Position numbers and translations under genes: made by a program. The notes beneath the pieces are model-generated. The model did not search any database, was not told where the DNA came from, and saw only the letters and a program-made list of their open reading frames with translations. A stretch of DNA of 64,000 nt from Malachius bipustulatus (taxonomy: Eukaryota > Arthropoda > Insecta > Coleoptera > Melyridae), in NCBI GenBank assembly GCA_910589415.1, contig OU342631.1, forward strand, positions 10,478,001 to 10,542,000, given 5' to 3'. Of the stretch, positions 1 through 12,400 are shown piece by piece; position 1 is the stretch's first letter; each line of letters opens with the position of its first letter.

Positions 1-1963
1 GGTTTTGCTGGATTGTATCATGATTATAGGTTACAGTTCCCAGAATTTCAGGAATATGTAAAGGGGGGGGGGGAGGATTTTCTAGAAAACGCGTAATAAA
101 GTCCCACTGCTTGCAGACACAGCAGGAGTAGGGAGGGTTCAAAGTTCCTTTACTTAAGTATTTGTATTAAGTTTTTAGCGCAAGTAAATCGAAAAAATCG
201 TTCAGGGAAGTTCACTTTCCAAAATTAAAGTTTATTAAATTACTCATGAAATTGTCTATTCGCATTTTACTGTTACCGTCTTTGAGATAAGATTTTTTTC
301 AGAAAATTTTACATTTCCGACAGCTCATATCTCAAAAGAGGTTGTGTAACTTCAAGCCGGTCGATTATTTTCTGTGGAGCTACGTTAACAAAACTGTGGT
401 CTATAATGATGCAGACAAACCACAAACCACAGACGATTGGCACCCTGAAGGTCAATAATAACTCGCGGTGTAACACTTGATGAGACTGAAAAGGTGCTTC
501 TGATGCATCAACTGTTGGTTCGGCCGTTTTCGATAAAATCGTGAAAAGTTCACTTAAAAAGTTCAATATATGACGTCATTTTTGACATTTGACATGATTT
601 TTAATTAGATGTTTTAATGCATCAACTGGGTTTTCAGTTGCCTGCGCCATTTTCAAGAAAATCCTGAAAAGGTTTATAATTTATGACGTCATTTTCATTT
701 GTGACGTCTTTTTTGTAGTTTGACATGATATTCATTCGGTGTGTCTGATGCATCAACTGAATTTTCAGTTGCCTGAGCCGTTTTTGAGAAAATCGTGAAA
801 AAGTTTTCAATTGATGACGTCATTTTCATTTGAGATGTCGCTTTGATCATTTTCCATAATTTTTAATTCTTAAATTCAAGACAATAAGAAAATGGCGTCA
901 TAAATTGAAACCTTTTTCAGCTTAATAGGTAGCTATATACTTTATGTATACCTAAGTTGGTACCTACTCCCCACGTTGTTTACTCCCATTCAGTAAATAA
1001 TTAATTCTCACTTGACATTATGGAAATAAAAAACAAATCTAAAAATAACAGAAAACCTACATCTTTCTAATTTTTTTAGAAGATTTACGGTTTCAGAAGT
1101 AAATTAAAAAAGAAATGTAATGGACGACTGAAACCTCAGAAGCGCTGAATTTAATTATTTTGAATAAAAAACGCCCTATGCATCTTCAACGCAATTATTT
1201 GGAAGTCTGTGATTTTTTTACATTTATATTTGAGTTCTTTTAACGATGTCTGCATATGAAACAGGGCGTTTGAAAAATGTTGGAAGTTTTCCAACTGGTC
1301 CAGGGAAATTGTTGCACCTATCCGGCCGAAACGGTGTTCGTAATAAACTATAGTCACATAAAAAAATTTAATCCTTCCGCGCGTGATAGTTTATTCCTTG
1401 ATGACCGATTTTTGAAAATCCTGGGTTCATGTTAAAGCCAAAATTTCAGACGTTCACCTGTTCCGTCATGAAAAAAAAGTTTTTATTTTATTTTTTAACT
1501 GATCCAGGAAAATTATCGAACTTCTCCCTTGAAACGGTTTCGGAAATATGCACCTGTTTCCAAAAACAGGTGCATAAACAAGTTTTTGGTCCTTCCGTGA
1601 TGATTTATTCCTTGATGACATTTACACATACATGTAGTTTGTGGGAGAAAAGTGGGAGAAAAGAAACCTGAAACATTTTCCCCCATAATAATAATTGTTG
1701 GAGAAACGTTGGAGAAAAACAACAGGACAAATTTGGTTTTCAAATTGTCACATTTTGATGTGATCTTAATTGACAATCTAAAGAAGCACATTTTTTCTAT
1801 AGGTGCTTTTCCAATGACTTTTACAAGGAATTGGTTTCAAGCATTTACTTCATAAACGTTCTCTTCACAAGCTTGAGCGTTATTTTTCTTCCATTTTGAA
1901 TAATGTTTCTTTTTCATCGGATGTTGTAACAATGTCGTATCTTGCCGGGTACTGTGGGTGCAG
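1..1963. other. Non-coding DNA upstream of the first visible Lim3 exon
   Basis: No convincing coding exon is visible here. Because the first recognisable Lim3 exon begins in the middle of the protein, this stretch is probably intron of Lim3, with the first LIM domain further left outside the window. It contains a G-run at 63-73 and a three-unit tandem repeat at 501-870. It also has a degenerate duplication: the block around 1240-1400 resembles the block around 1460-1625, both containing a version of 'tttattccttgatgac'. Short open frames here overlap on both strands and look like chance. Confidence 0.6.
501..870. repeat. Three-copy imperfect tandem repeat, each copy with a TGACGTCA palindrome
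   Basis: Units start at about 501, 614 and 746, each with 'atgcatcaactg', followed by a 'cggccgtttt' or 'gcgccatttt' segment, then 'gaaaatc.tgaaaa', then the palindrome TGACGTCA at 571-578, 684-691 and 815-822. Unit length is about 113-132 bp. The palindrome is the consensus for CREB/ATF-type bZIP factors, but three copies inside a tandem repeat need not be regulatory. Confidence 0.75.
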
Positions 1964-4900
1964 GCGTTTCGGAACCAAGTGCGCTGGCTGCGATCTGGGA
2001 ATCCCTCCAACTCAAGTGGTGCGCCGAGCCCAGGACAACGTCTACCACCTGCAGTGCTTCTCCTGCGTCATGTGCAGTCGTCAGCTCAACACCGGCGACG
2101 AGTTCTACTTGATGGAAGACAGGAAGCTGGTGTGCAAGCCCGATTACGAAGCCGCAAAGTCCAAAGGTGAGTAATTAATCAGTCCTTACTTGGATATAAT
2201 CATTGTACCTAGTGACTATTAGTGAGAGGTTATGTAAGCATAATACTATGCAGATCGCCATATTGAGCTATTTTCATCGTCCATTTGTTAGGGATATCAA
2301 AGAATTTGCAACACATACACACACTCATCCTAATGGTGTTTCCACTTGTTCAAACAGTCCTATGGGTATTTTTAAATGTACTTTAACTTTTTCGTCGCTT
2401 GCCTTAATCTCAGGAATCTTCTTATATTTTCTTCCTTTCAAGGACCTTTCGAGTTTGAGGAACCAGAAAAAGTGACAAGAAGCGAGATAAAATGAGCAGG
2501 AGTGGTGGGGAAGAACAGTGATCGAGTGTTTGACCAAAAACTCACGAGTTCGGAGTACTGAATAGGCTTGAGCGTTGTCGTAATGGAAACACCATCCAAT
2601 CGCAACCCCTCCACATTTCTGACCTTTTGCGAAGGATGGTGTCTCTTGGACGTTTCATAATTTCAATGAAGTAAGTCCGGTTTACTGTGGAGCCTTGGGG
2701 GGAGGACACGTGGTGAACAACATGCACCCTTAGCATAAACAAAAACTTTCAGCATCACCTTGATGTTGGATCGAACTTGGCGAGATTTTTTTGATCTGGG
2801 ACTATTGGAATTAGTTTCAATGTATCAACCGTAAACCAATGATTTGTCCTCCTTTATGATCCTTGACAAGAAGTCTTCATCTCTTTCTCAACGATCAAGA
2901 GACAAACGATCCCTGACAAACCAGGAAGCGATTGACTTTTTAGTCGTCCGTCATCAGGCATGGACAAATTTCGCAGTAAAAGTCTCCTGACAAGATCCAA
3001 CTGATATTTCACATTCCTAGCAAGCTCTATATGATGGTCAGACGTCTACTTGCCCACAGAAACATCACCGTAAGCCTGGCTGAGCATAGTAAGAATTTCA
3101 GTCGCAGATTTTCCAAGTTTGACACAAAATTTTCCAAGTTCAACCCAAAATTTTCCAAGCAAAGCGTTGCATCTTCAATTTTTCGTTCAAAATCTCCTGA
3201 AAAGATCCAACTGATATCCCACATTCCTCAGCAAGCGCCCTGATTGTCAGACGTCTAGTTGCCCACACTAGGGTGTTGATTTTGTCGATGTGTTGGTATC
3301 AGTTGGGATTGAAGGACGTCCAGGATACTCATCGCCTTCAGTTGACTGTCAACCACTCTTAAAAACATTCACGCCACTTGAAAGCTGCCAGACACTTCAC
3401 AGCAACATCACCGTAAGACAGGTTTAGCGTTGTTAATGTTTCAGTCGCACATTTTCCAAGTTTAACACAAAATTTTCCAAGTTTAACACTAAGTTTTTCA
3501 AGCAAAGCGTTGCATCTTCAATTTTTCGTTGCAATGGGAAAATAACTTCTTCTCCTTTAGTGTTTATGGCTTTAAGCTTTTACCAGCTATTTGGCCAGCA
3601 CATTATTCTTTTTTTGGTAAGCTGAAGCCACCAGAGGGTACTCAATGAAGAGTTTCTAGATGTCTCATTCTTTGATCGGGCTGTAATTACATTCTTTAGG
3701 GACTTCTTGTAACGTGTTGATGATGAGTTGTTGGAACTTGGTGCGGGTAAGGGATAAATAAATAATATTAAATTAAAGGATAAGAATTTTTAACGCTTGA
3801 GGGCAACGGGCAAGCGGCTTACACAACCGAAATATTGCCTCGGAAAACGTTGCTGGGACCGCAACCAAACTGGATTTGCGCAGTTAAAACAGTCCGCATA
3901 TTATCTGAATAGAGCTAATCATCAAGCACCAATCACATCAATGGCGTATGCAAGCGTTGTGAATTAAGTCTGCCAGAATTTTGTGGAAATTTTTGTTCTG
4001 GGAGCTCTGTCAGTTCACTTTATGGCGCAGAAGACAGTGGAAATTATTTTTACCCAGACTGAAGCTCACAATGGCGATTTGCATCAGTTGTTGTTGTAGG
4101 ACAAATTTCTTGCACTGCACTTTATGATTTGTCCGTTTTTATTTAAGATGTTCATGGACAAGATTCCACTTCAAAAGAATCAACAGTGTGTTCAAAAGAC
4201 GATACTGGCGGTAGTATGAAAGACTAATAAATTTAAGAATTTAAATAGAGATGTATGAAAGTGTGAATCAAATGAACATGCTTGAACCGATCTGCCACCG
4301 TTGCAAAGTTATGGCATTATTGTTCTATTTTTTGTAGCTGCAGAATGTCTAGATGGAGATCAACCGAACAAAAGGCCAAGAACGACAATAACAGCCAAAC
4401 AATTAGAAACCTTAAAAACCGCTTACAATAATAGTCCAAAACCTGCAAGACACGTCCGAGAACAACTTAGCCAAGACACCGGATTAGACATGAGGGTGGT
4501 TCAAGTCTGGTTCCAGAATAGGTGGGTAACTGACTCTATTAATTTTTTGAGCAGCAATTAGAAGATAAAATTTTAGGAGAGCGAAGGAAAAACGACTGAA
4601 AAAAGACGCAGGTAGAACGAGATGGAGTCAATATTTCAGGTCCATTAAGGGAGGTTCATCACCTAGACATGACAAGCTGATTGATAAAGATGACATGAAA
4701 GTGGATCTAGATAGCTTTAGTCACCATGGTAAGAACGCTAATCCTATCTTTTGTTCCTTTTCAAACTTGTAAATTCTAGATCTAAGCGACGATAGTTATG
4801 GTACAGTAGTGAACATGGGTATGGATGGTGATGGATCGTCTCCTCATAGTGGAATCGGAAGACCTTCTTTCTTGCATGGAGCTACTTCACCGTCGTACTT

Positions 4901-5183
4901 ACCCGGTCATACACCTCCTCATGGTCATGACCACTTCCCATACCCAGACCAGCTTTCCGTTTATACAAGCCTTGGTGAGTCACTGAGCAATGCACTAAAA
5001 TATTCAATCCAAGCTAACTCGTTTTTTCCAGGTCAAGGTCCACCGCCTGGGATGAGCCTGCCACATAACATGCCACAAAACGCAGACACGGACGTTAGCA
5101 ACGATAGCAGTCCGCGAGGCTACCCAGATTTCCCGCCCAGTCCCGATTCCTGGTTAGGAGAACCGTCGAGTGCCCATTACTGA
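1964..5183 (+). CDS. Lim3: Lim3 LIM-homeodomain transcription factor (Lhx3/Lhx4 orthologue), 3' part
   Basis: Nuclear transcription factor of the Lhx3/4 class, known to specify motor neurons and interneurons. Five exons are visible: 1964-2166, 4344-4521, 4577-4728, 4780-4974 and 5032-5183, all with GT-AG borders and matching phases. They encode 292 residues, stop TGA at 5181. Exon 1 carries the second LIM domain, with zinc ligands in CAGC, HLQC, CVMC and CKPD and the family motif [13 protein letters not shown]. Exons 2-3 carry the homeodomain ([16 protein letters not shown] through [15 protein letters not shown]), split inside the recognition-helix arginine codon. The C-terminus has the family signature [13 protein letters not shown]. 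The first LIM domain and the start codon lie left of the window. An alternative acceptor at 4337|4338 would add two residues. Introns of 55, 51 and 57 bp contrast with the 2.2-kb intron 2167-4343, which holds a mariner relic. Confidence 0.95.
2480..3560 (-). pseudogene. Decayed mariner-family transposase in a Lim3 intron
   Basis: Read on the minus strand, pieces of a mariner transposase appear in the correct order. Near 3500-3380 is an N-terminal segment like [16 protein letters not shown] followed by a KWRE-type motif. Then comes a GRPS linker, then a helix-turn-helix piece [18 protein letters not shown] at about 3270-3190. At 2742-2560 is catalytic-domain sequence [17 protein letters not shown] followed, after a frame change, by [10 protein letters not shown], which holds the second catalytic aspartate of the DD34D family. 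Stops and frame changes interrupt it throughout, and the helix-turn-helix block is duplicated at about 3000-3070. It is dead. Terminal inverted repeats were not located. Confidence 0.85.
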
Positions 5184-5700
5184 CCCCCCAGAGACTTTCT
5201 CCGACATCCAGGACTCAGTGATGGTGGTCCACCGCTCACGCGGTGAATCGGTTCTTTAACTGGAAGGAATCTCAAAATTGCGTCTGGGAGTATTCTCCAT
5301 GAACTGTGGGTGTACTCCAACTGCCATTTAGAAATGTTTGGGGTAATTTCTGGCCGAGTAGTCGCGCTACGTGTGTTTTTGATCGTTGGTGCGCGGGTTG
5401 ATAGGTACCAGAAGAGAATCTATAGGAGAGGAGCAACCAGCATCAAAAATAATTGTCAATTCGGTGCCGTTCTTAATTATTGTATATTTAATCATGATCA
5501 AAACACTGGTTAATCGACATGGCCACAATGTGTAAAAAGTATAATTAATTATATTAATACGTTGTTCTAGTCAAAACGAAACAAAGATATTAATATTGTA
5601 TTATGTGTCCTTTATTGTTCTAGTCGTGTTGTTTTATATATTTGAGGGTTGTTTTCGTCATTATTTATTATTATTATTATTATTATTTAATAAATTATCC
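5184..5700 (+). other. Lim3 3' untranslated region
   Basis: The sequence after the Lim3 stop contains no coding signal. It becomes strongly AT-rich and ends in an (ATT)n microsatellite at about 5660-5688, directly followed by a polyadenylation signal. The transcript end is inferred, not seen. Confidence 0.55.
5689..5694 (+). terminator. AATAAA polyadenylation signal, Lim3
   Basis: Canonical AATAAA about 500 bp after the Lim3 stop and next to an (ATT)n run. A later signal cannot be excluded. Confidence 0.5.
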
Positions 5701-6080
5701 ATTCTAATCAATGTTTTAATTAATATCTACTGACTACCATTATTATTGTCATATAGAAGAGCCATTGTTGACGCATGTAAGATTAGGTAATTGAACGAAT
5801 CTATGTAAAATTGAAATAATTATTGTAAATACAAAAATATATTTTACATTTAGGGGATGAAAGTGGTGGAATGATTTACATTATGTATACAAAGTGAATG
5901 CAACGTTTCGGACAAAATTCCGGATAAGCTTATTACTAAATTTAATATTGCACAAATTGTCACTGCCCTAATAGTCCAAGAGCTGGTGAGAAAAACGTGC
6001 AAGAGTTTTCGAAAGGCCAAAATTTTCAGACTTAGATAGTCAAAATTAACATAACGTTAATCAAATAGTCAAATTGAACA

Positions 6081-6556
6081 CAGTCAGCAGCCAATACAAG
6101 TCTGGAACACTCGCGCGCGCTCCTTGTGATTATTTATCGGCAGATGGGTCATAGTTGACGAGGAATGCCATAGAGTGCGAAAGAATCGTTTGTTTTTAGA
6201 TGTTCGTGCCACGTGAAGAATTTACCACGTCTAAATCACGAATTATCATATCCAGGGTGAGTTTTTTGGTCAATGTTTAGTTCAGTGATCTCGTAAAGTA
6301 CTGCAGTTAACGTGGGCTCCTGTATATTTGACATAAACTTAATTTCTTTCTACTGAGCATATCATTAGAATCAGAGAAAAATCGTAAATGAAAACGTTTT
6401 AGACGATTTTATAACCAATAAGACGACGTTGTATTTTTTTTGTCATGTTTTTTACGAGTTATAACATAAACCTGTGATTTTTAAAGGTGGAATCTGCCGC
6501 TAAATAATCACATGGAGCGCGCGCGAGCATTCCATACTTAAATTGGCTGCTGACTG
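6081..6556. mobile_element. MITE-like element with about 65-bp terminal inverted repeats
   Basis: The left end 6081-6145 begins cagtcagcagccaat and contains tcgcgcgcgctcc and tgtgattattta. It is matched in reverse complement by 6492-6556, with only a few mismatches. The 476-bp element has no coding capacity. A target-site duplication is not obvious. The GC-rich gcgcgcgc core of each arm stands out against AT-rich surroundings. Confidence 0.75.
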
Positions 6557-7003
6557 ATAATATGATGGTGTGTTCTACGGGGTATTGAAACGGTGTCTGA
6601 ATGTTTATGTTATTGATATAAGTAAGTAAACTATTTTCCAACTTTTCCAACAGCCTTACAAATTAATTTGAGGGTGCTAATTAAAATTACACTTTTCCTT
6701 GCGCGCCACTGGCTTAGTATCTCGACTCCTGCCGGCGTGCTGACTGTGCAGAGGTTTTTTTTTGACCAAACTACTGGCGGATCTGAAAATTTCAGCCTTT
6801 CCAAAGCACTTTTTTGACACCAACTCTAATTAGACTGTACATCTTATGATAAAATACACAAAAAAATTCTAAAAAAACTACACAATCAATGACAGGAATC
6901 AGCATCAGTAGGTATAAGGTCTAAAAATATTTGGTATTTCTTCAGTCCAAACTTCTACTCAAAAAAATCGATAAAGTTTTGTGCTGTTTAGGGTAGGTAG
7001 GTA

Positions 7004-7049
7004 CCTGTATTACCAACATTCACGCAAGCGTCAGTGTCGGTAATACAGG
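7004..7049. repeat. 46-bp imperfect palindrome, related to one at 62254-62317
   Basis: Begins cctgtattacc and ends ggtaatacagg, with the inner arms attcacgc / gcgtcagt also nearly complementary. The same arms (cctgtattaccgacactga and tcagtgccggtaaaacag) recur 55 kb away in the interval between fumarase and DNAAF6. This indicates a dispersed short palindromic element. Confidence 0.7.
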
Positions 7050-7551
7050 AACCTTAGTGCTGCCTGTGTAACACTGGTTGCTAAGGAAACACATCAGCAG
7101 TCAATACAAGAAGTAGAGTAAAATTTGGAATAACGTTATTAAAAAAATTCGGTCATCTGTTTGAGTTCTTACATAATATTGACCGCCGATAATTAAAAAA
7201 AAAACAATTCTAAAAAAATCATTCAAATTTTTAATAGTTTGTTATACCTATTAGATTAGGGTGGTCCACAAATATTTCTGTTTTTTTTTTAAACTCCGCC
7301 ACACCATAAATTTGTAACATGTATCCATAGCAATGTACATTGTTGGCTAGCTCCAGCGTAAAAGGGTGCTCAACTGAGTTTTTTTGTCTCAGCTTTTGAA
7401 ATTCTTATGGAAGATATTGACATTTTGTCACAGATCATTTTTGCACGTAAAATTAATGGAATCTAATTCAAAATACAACCGTTGAAGAATTTTACAGAAA
7501 ACCGTAAAAAAATTTATACTTTTTGTACTTGGATGTCGGGGTCTTGAGTCA

Positions 7552-9251
7552 TTGGAAAAGTTTAACCAACTTCCAACTCTTCGGCCAGTTCTACTCACAA
7601 GTTATCACCACACATTGAATGAATCCAGAAATGTAATTCTGCGCAAGATTCTGGACAAATACTCATTCAGGAAGTCTAAATTAGAGATGTGGAGCAAATC
7701 TGGTATTCCGATCAGACAATCAAATCACTGTGTTGCAACAATTCATAAGAATTGGCTGCTTTCAAAGAAAAATGAAACCAGCCACTCAGAAGCACAGAAA
7801 AATGCCAGGTATTTACAGAACTTGATAAACTTTTTGATGTTTCCCATGCAAATGCCATGAATTCATTGAAAATTGAGGCATTTCTCATTGATCAAAAAAA
7901 GAATAGTAAAATGAGTAAGGCTTTAGTTGAGTAGATGTTTGAAAGGGCCAAGGAACGTTGTCTAAAATAAAAAGAAAGAGTTGAAGAATTAAGAGCAAAG
8001 GCTATAGAAAACCTCAAGATAACGCCCAGACTACTGTGGGAATGCTTGAAAATCTCGAAAGCCTGGCTTCAAAGCGAACATAAGCCCATGAGGCTGAGGT
8101 GCTTCCGGCGATCCCGAATCAGATGGCCCTCGAAAGGGAAAAAAAGAGAAAAAATAGATAGCAGATCGAGAAACAGGATGACTGATTATTCCATTGGTTA
8201 TGTAATCCCCTCTTCACTCCCACTCCCTCAAAGCGCAATTGGACGTGCAAGAAAAAAAGCAAGGGCAGGTAATAACAGTAAACTGTAAGCTATAACAGGT
8301 AATAAGAAATTAGACCACCTACCAATTTTTGTCTCCGGTAATGGTTGCGAAAAACTGTTAGGGGTACCCAAACTTACTGCAGGAACGGGGAAAAACAGGG
8401 CCGATGCAGTTTTTGACAAAATGGAACACTTGAACATCAAAAATCTAGTTCAAGCTACGAGTTTCGCTACTACTGCCTCTAAGACTGGTGCCAAGAACGG
8501 AGCGAGCTCTCCCCACATTCCATTATGCAATAGATTCAGACATATTTGAAGACATTTCCAAAAGAACCCTTTGTTTATTAGACTTCAGTACTTAAGCGCA
8601 ATAGTTTGCTGAAAACACCTTAGAGAGTCTTACAAGTGCTTTAACCGAAGAAAAACAAGTTCACGAGCATTTGTTGACCAAAAGAATAAAAAAATGAAAC
8701 ACCTTCAGCAGCAGATGCACCGATTAATGACTTACAGCTTTGGAAGAAATGTTCATACTAAACCAAAGCCATTGATTCCTAAATGGGTGCAAGAGCTAGG
8801 GGTGTGTTAGAGCGTCACTTATCGTACTTGTCTTATGCGAGTGCCTTTGTTTTCTGACAAGCTGTCTCATGGCGAGAAAATGGCGCTTGTTCAAAGAATG
8901 AATGTAGTCAGCTTGTCTCGTTTAGTGCGAGGTGAGCTATCCATACAAGCCACATGAGCAGCCTTTGCATGGCAAAGAACACTCTCGGTTCTAAACATCA
9001 AGGACTTATTCTTGCAATTACCTCCTGAGATTTGGGGTGACAATGTTGTTATCTTCAAGGGAAAAAGTTGCATTAGAAATTTGAGCGTGGTTGACGACAC
9101 TGATGAACGAGGTGTGAAATTATTTGAAGATTTCAATGGGAAACTCACTAATAATGAGGAAGTTAAGCCATTTTTGCTACACGCCGTCGAACAGAGTCAA
9201 AAAACGTGCAAAAAAGTGCTCACAGACTTAGTCTTAGACCGAGAGAAATGA
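7552..9251 (+). pseudogene. Decayed copy of a repeated insect gene family (possibly hAT-related), inactive
   Basis: Protein-like fragments run in order on the plus strand but in shifting frames. They include an N-terminal part with KSGIPIRQSNHCVATIHK (7552-7860) and a central part LDHLPIFVSGNGCEKLLGVP followed by GTGKNRADAVFDKM (about 8310-8420). There is then FATTASKTGAKNGAS, a part with LFSDKLSHGEKMALVQRM (about 8840-8900), and a C-terminal part with QLPPEIWGDNVVIFKGKS (9012-9251). From memory this order fits a repeated family in insects and other invertebrates whose core reads roughly FDTTASNTG. Here the aspartate is replaced by alanine. Stops and frameshifts make it non-functional. The hAT-like assignment is an inference. 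Confidence 0.6.
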
Positions 9252-9455
9252 ACGATGAGCACCCCCTTGTATATAAGATTGGAGCTGAAATTTTGAACAC
9301 AAAGTAGTTGTAACAAAGCAAGGGGGTGGCCCAACTTCTACTACTTGTAATTTTTTCACCATATAAGCATGGACCACCCTTTTAATCACCAAAATAATCA
9401 TTTTTGAACACTTCGTTAACATTAACTTATTGAAATATTTCTATTAATAATAACT

Positions 9456-12400
9456 TTACAGTTCTGTTGTAGCAACCCCCCAATATTGTTGCATTCTATC
9501 CAAGTCCAGCGAATCTGCAAGTCCCCTTTCATGCATTACAGCAAAATCGTACTCCAGATTATAAGGCATAAGTCTTTGTAAGCTTCCAAAATAAGCGGCA
9601 TGTGGACCGCCCATTAGTTGTTTCTTATCGAGGGCAAACCGCGAGTTCGCTCTTGTTAGCAAAGGATTAAAACTCCTCGAGCTTCCGAACTGTCGTGACA
9701 GGAAGTTTCCAGCGGCATTAGCGTTATTATTATTATTACTATCAGGCAAATGAGGATTACTTCTTGAAAGGGGGAGGTTTTTATTAGGAATCTGCTGTTT
9801 ATTTTTGGCACCTCTTGTTAGTGTGTTTAATTCCTTATCGAAAAGTAATTGGGTGTTTTGTTCCAGCATGTACTCCCAACATTTGAACTGTTCCTCGGAG
9901 AGGGCTGAATCTGAATCATCCTTGGTTTTGTCGTCGTCCTTTTTAACTCTTAGAGCTTTAGCTACCCCTCTGTAGCTTCGCCTTTCAGGACTCGATTTTA
10001 CTTCAGCAGCTTCGAAAATCGACGGTGTGACGCCTCTAATTAGAGATCTGGATTCGTTCTGCTTGTTGAGCTGGTTGATGAATAATTTTGCTGATGAGTT
10101 ACAATCGCTGCAAGCGTGTTCGCTTTGGCCGCTAGGGGAAGATCTGTCGTCCTGGTTCATCATTGGTGGAGGAATTGGTATTTTCTCGATGCAGTTCACG
10201 CATTCGTTGTTTAATATTTCACAGCAACACCCTGGCTGGCAGGTCGATGATATGCAATTATCACTTTGGTATTTGTTTTTTCGTATGGTTTGTCGTAGCT
10301 CTCTCATCAGGAGATCTACATCGTTGCCTAGTAGATTGAATTTAACCACGATAATACTTAGATTATCTTCAGCACCGTAGCTTTGAGCGAGATCTTGCAG
10401 TCTTTTGGCTGCCAGAATTACATTTCTTTGAAGACTCACCTGAAAATTTATTACATCAATATTTAATTAATAACAATAATTAATTATAATAATAAGCTCA
10501 CCTCTCTTATAGCATTCTCCGGGCTCATTACGTCCCATAAATTTTTATTAGCAATAATCATGTATTCATTTTGCTCGTCTAAAGGAATTTCAGTAACATC
10601 AGGATCAGGAATAGTTAACTGTATTTGTGGATTAGTCCTAATTTGTTTTTTGTGTTTAATCGGTAAAATCCTGACTGGGCCCACTGCTCGTCCTAATACC
10701 ACTGGAATATCTCCAACACTGGCTATTTTCATCAAGTACTTTTTCACCCCACCACCAAAAGAAAAATCCGCACTTTGCTTCGATTTCAAAATATGCACAA
10801 TCAAAGCATTCAGTCCTGGCTTTTGACCTTTTTCTTTCAATTCTTTATGAGCCGATAGTATAGTAAATTTCATATAATCAGCCGCTGTCTCTTTCACAGT
10901 TCTTTCCTCTAGCAGTATTCTGGGTACTGCTTTATCCACACCTATTGGAATATCGTTATTTTTTTCCCCGTCAAACATTCCAAAAAGGGCTTCCGTATTG
11001 CAAAAGGCAGGCAATCGGATTTGACACACGTACAACTTCTGCTTACATCCGGCAGTTTCAGAAAAACCAACAGTCCAGCTGCATTCAGTTAAGTCGTTCT
11101 CGCAGAACGGCGAGGGAATCAAAGGAAGACTTGTTCTATTTTTCCCGGACACGTCCACCAGACTCATTGGTCGTTGAGTTCTGTACGTGTTGAACTGGTG
11201 GGAATCAACGTGCAATTTCGAGTTACAAGACAAATCTAGGAACTTCAAGTTTGGAGGTATCAAAGACTGGAGGTCGATTCTATCCAACTGATTGTGAGCC
11301 AAGTCTAGAACTCTTAACGATAACAAATTATTGAGTTTCGGGATACTTTGGAGAAGATTTGAATGGATTCTTAACACTGCTAAGTGTCTCAAGTTGCCGA
11401 TATTATCCGGTAATCTCAAGAGTTTATTTCCTGAAAAAACCAATTCTTCCACGTCGGACCAATACGAAACACAATTCTCAGGAAGACTAGTGAAGCTGTT
11501 GTAAGCGCCATGGAGTGTTTTTATATTTCTTAAATACCTTGCAACGTTCTCTAATGATCTGTCGTTTAAACAGTTGGCTGTAATGAACAGTTTTTCTATT
11601 TTCAGTATTTCGTCTACTTTTGGAAGATCGCACAGCCGATTGTTGGATAAATTCATAACTCTAATGTTCCTAACATATGTGAAGAAGTTATCTGGAAGTG
11701 ATGATAGGCTATTGTTTTGTAAGAAGAGCTCTTGAATTGGAAGATTTCTCTGTATTGATGGTAAATACTGCAGTTGATTGTAGGCCAATTGCAGCGTATG
11801 TAAGAAGGGCATTTCGTTGCAAAATAGGTGATCTGGTAAAGAGAGGATCATGTTGTTGCTGGCAAAAAGAGATCTAAGCTCGCTGCATCCTGACAACCAT
11901 TCTGGTAGGGTCTCTAATTCGTTGTACGAAACATCAAAATGCCGCAGATTGATTGGTGGATGAGATGATGATATCGCTCTTAATTCTGAAAAAATAATTT
12001 TGCAGTTATTAGACTAGCCCCCCGAATTTTAATAGTTTCTATAACTTACTATTATTTCCCGCTATAACAGAGGTCAAATTTTTTCCATGGAGAGTTAAAG
12101 TGACTAAACAGTTTCTGGAGCACTGTAAAACCTGCAACTGCTCCACGGCACTCAAATCGAGGCTCTCGATGCTATTTTCGCTGACATCAAGCTCTGTTAA
12201 GTTCTGTAAGTATAAAATCGTGAATTTTAAGATGATAAATTATGACTGACTACTTACGCCGTAATTGCCTAGGATAATATTTCCTTTCAATCTATTGGAA
12301 CGTAAGTTGAGAGTTGTTAACCCAATGGTTTTTGCCTCATTTTCAGGCTTGAGTTCTTCCTGAAATAATTGAGAGTTAAAAGGTCTGTAACGGTTATGAA

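Larger units (their letters stand above)
5701..7551. other. Gene-free AT-rich region
   Basis: Apart from the inverted-repeat element at 6081-6556 and the palindrome at 7004-7049, nothing recognisable was found. Many A and T homopolymers are present, and there is no open frame with protein-like composition. Confidence 0.6.

Noticed and set aside
1..1963. Exon for the first LIM domain of Lim3
   Set aside because: No zinc-ligand pattern CxxC...HxxC...CxxC was found in any frame; it probably lies left of the window.
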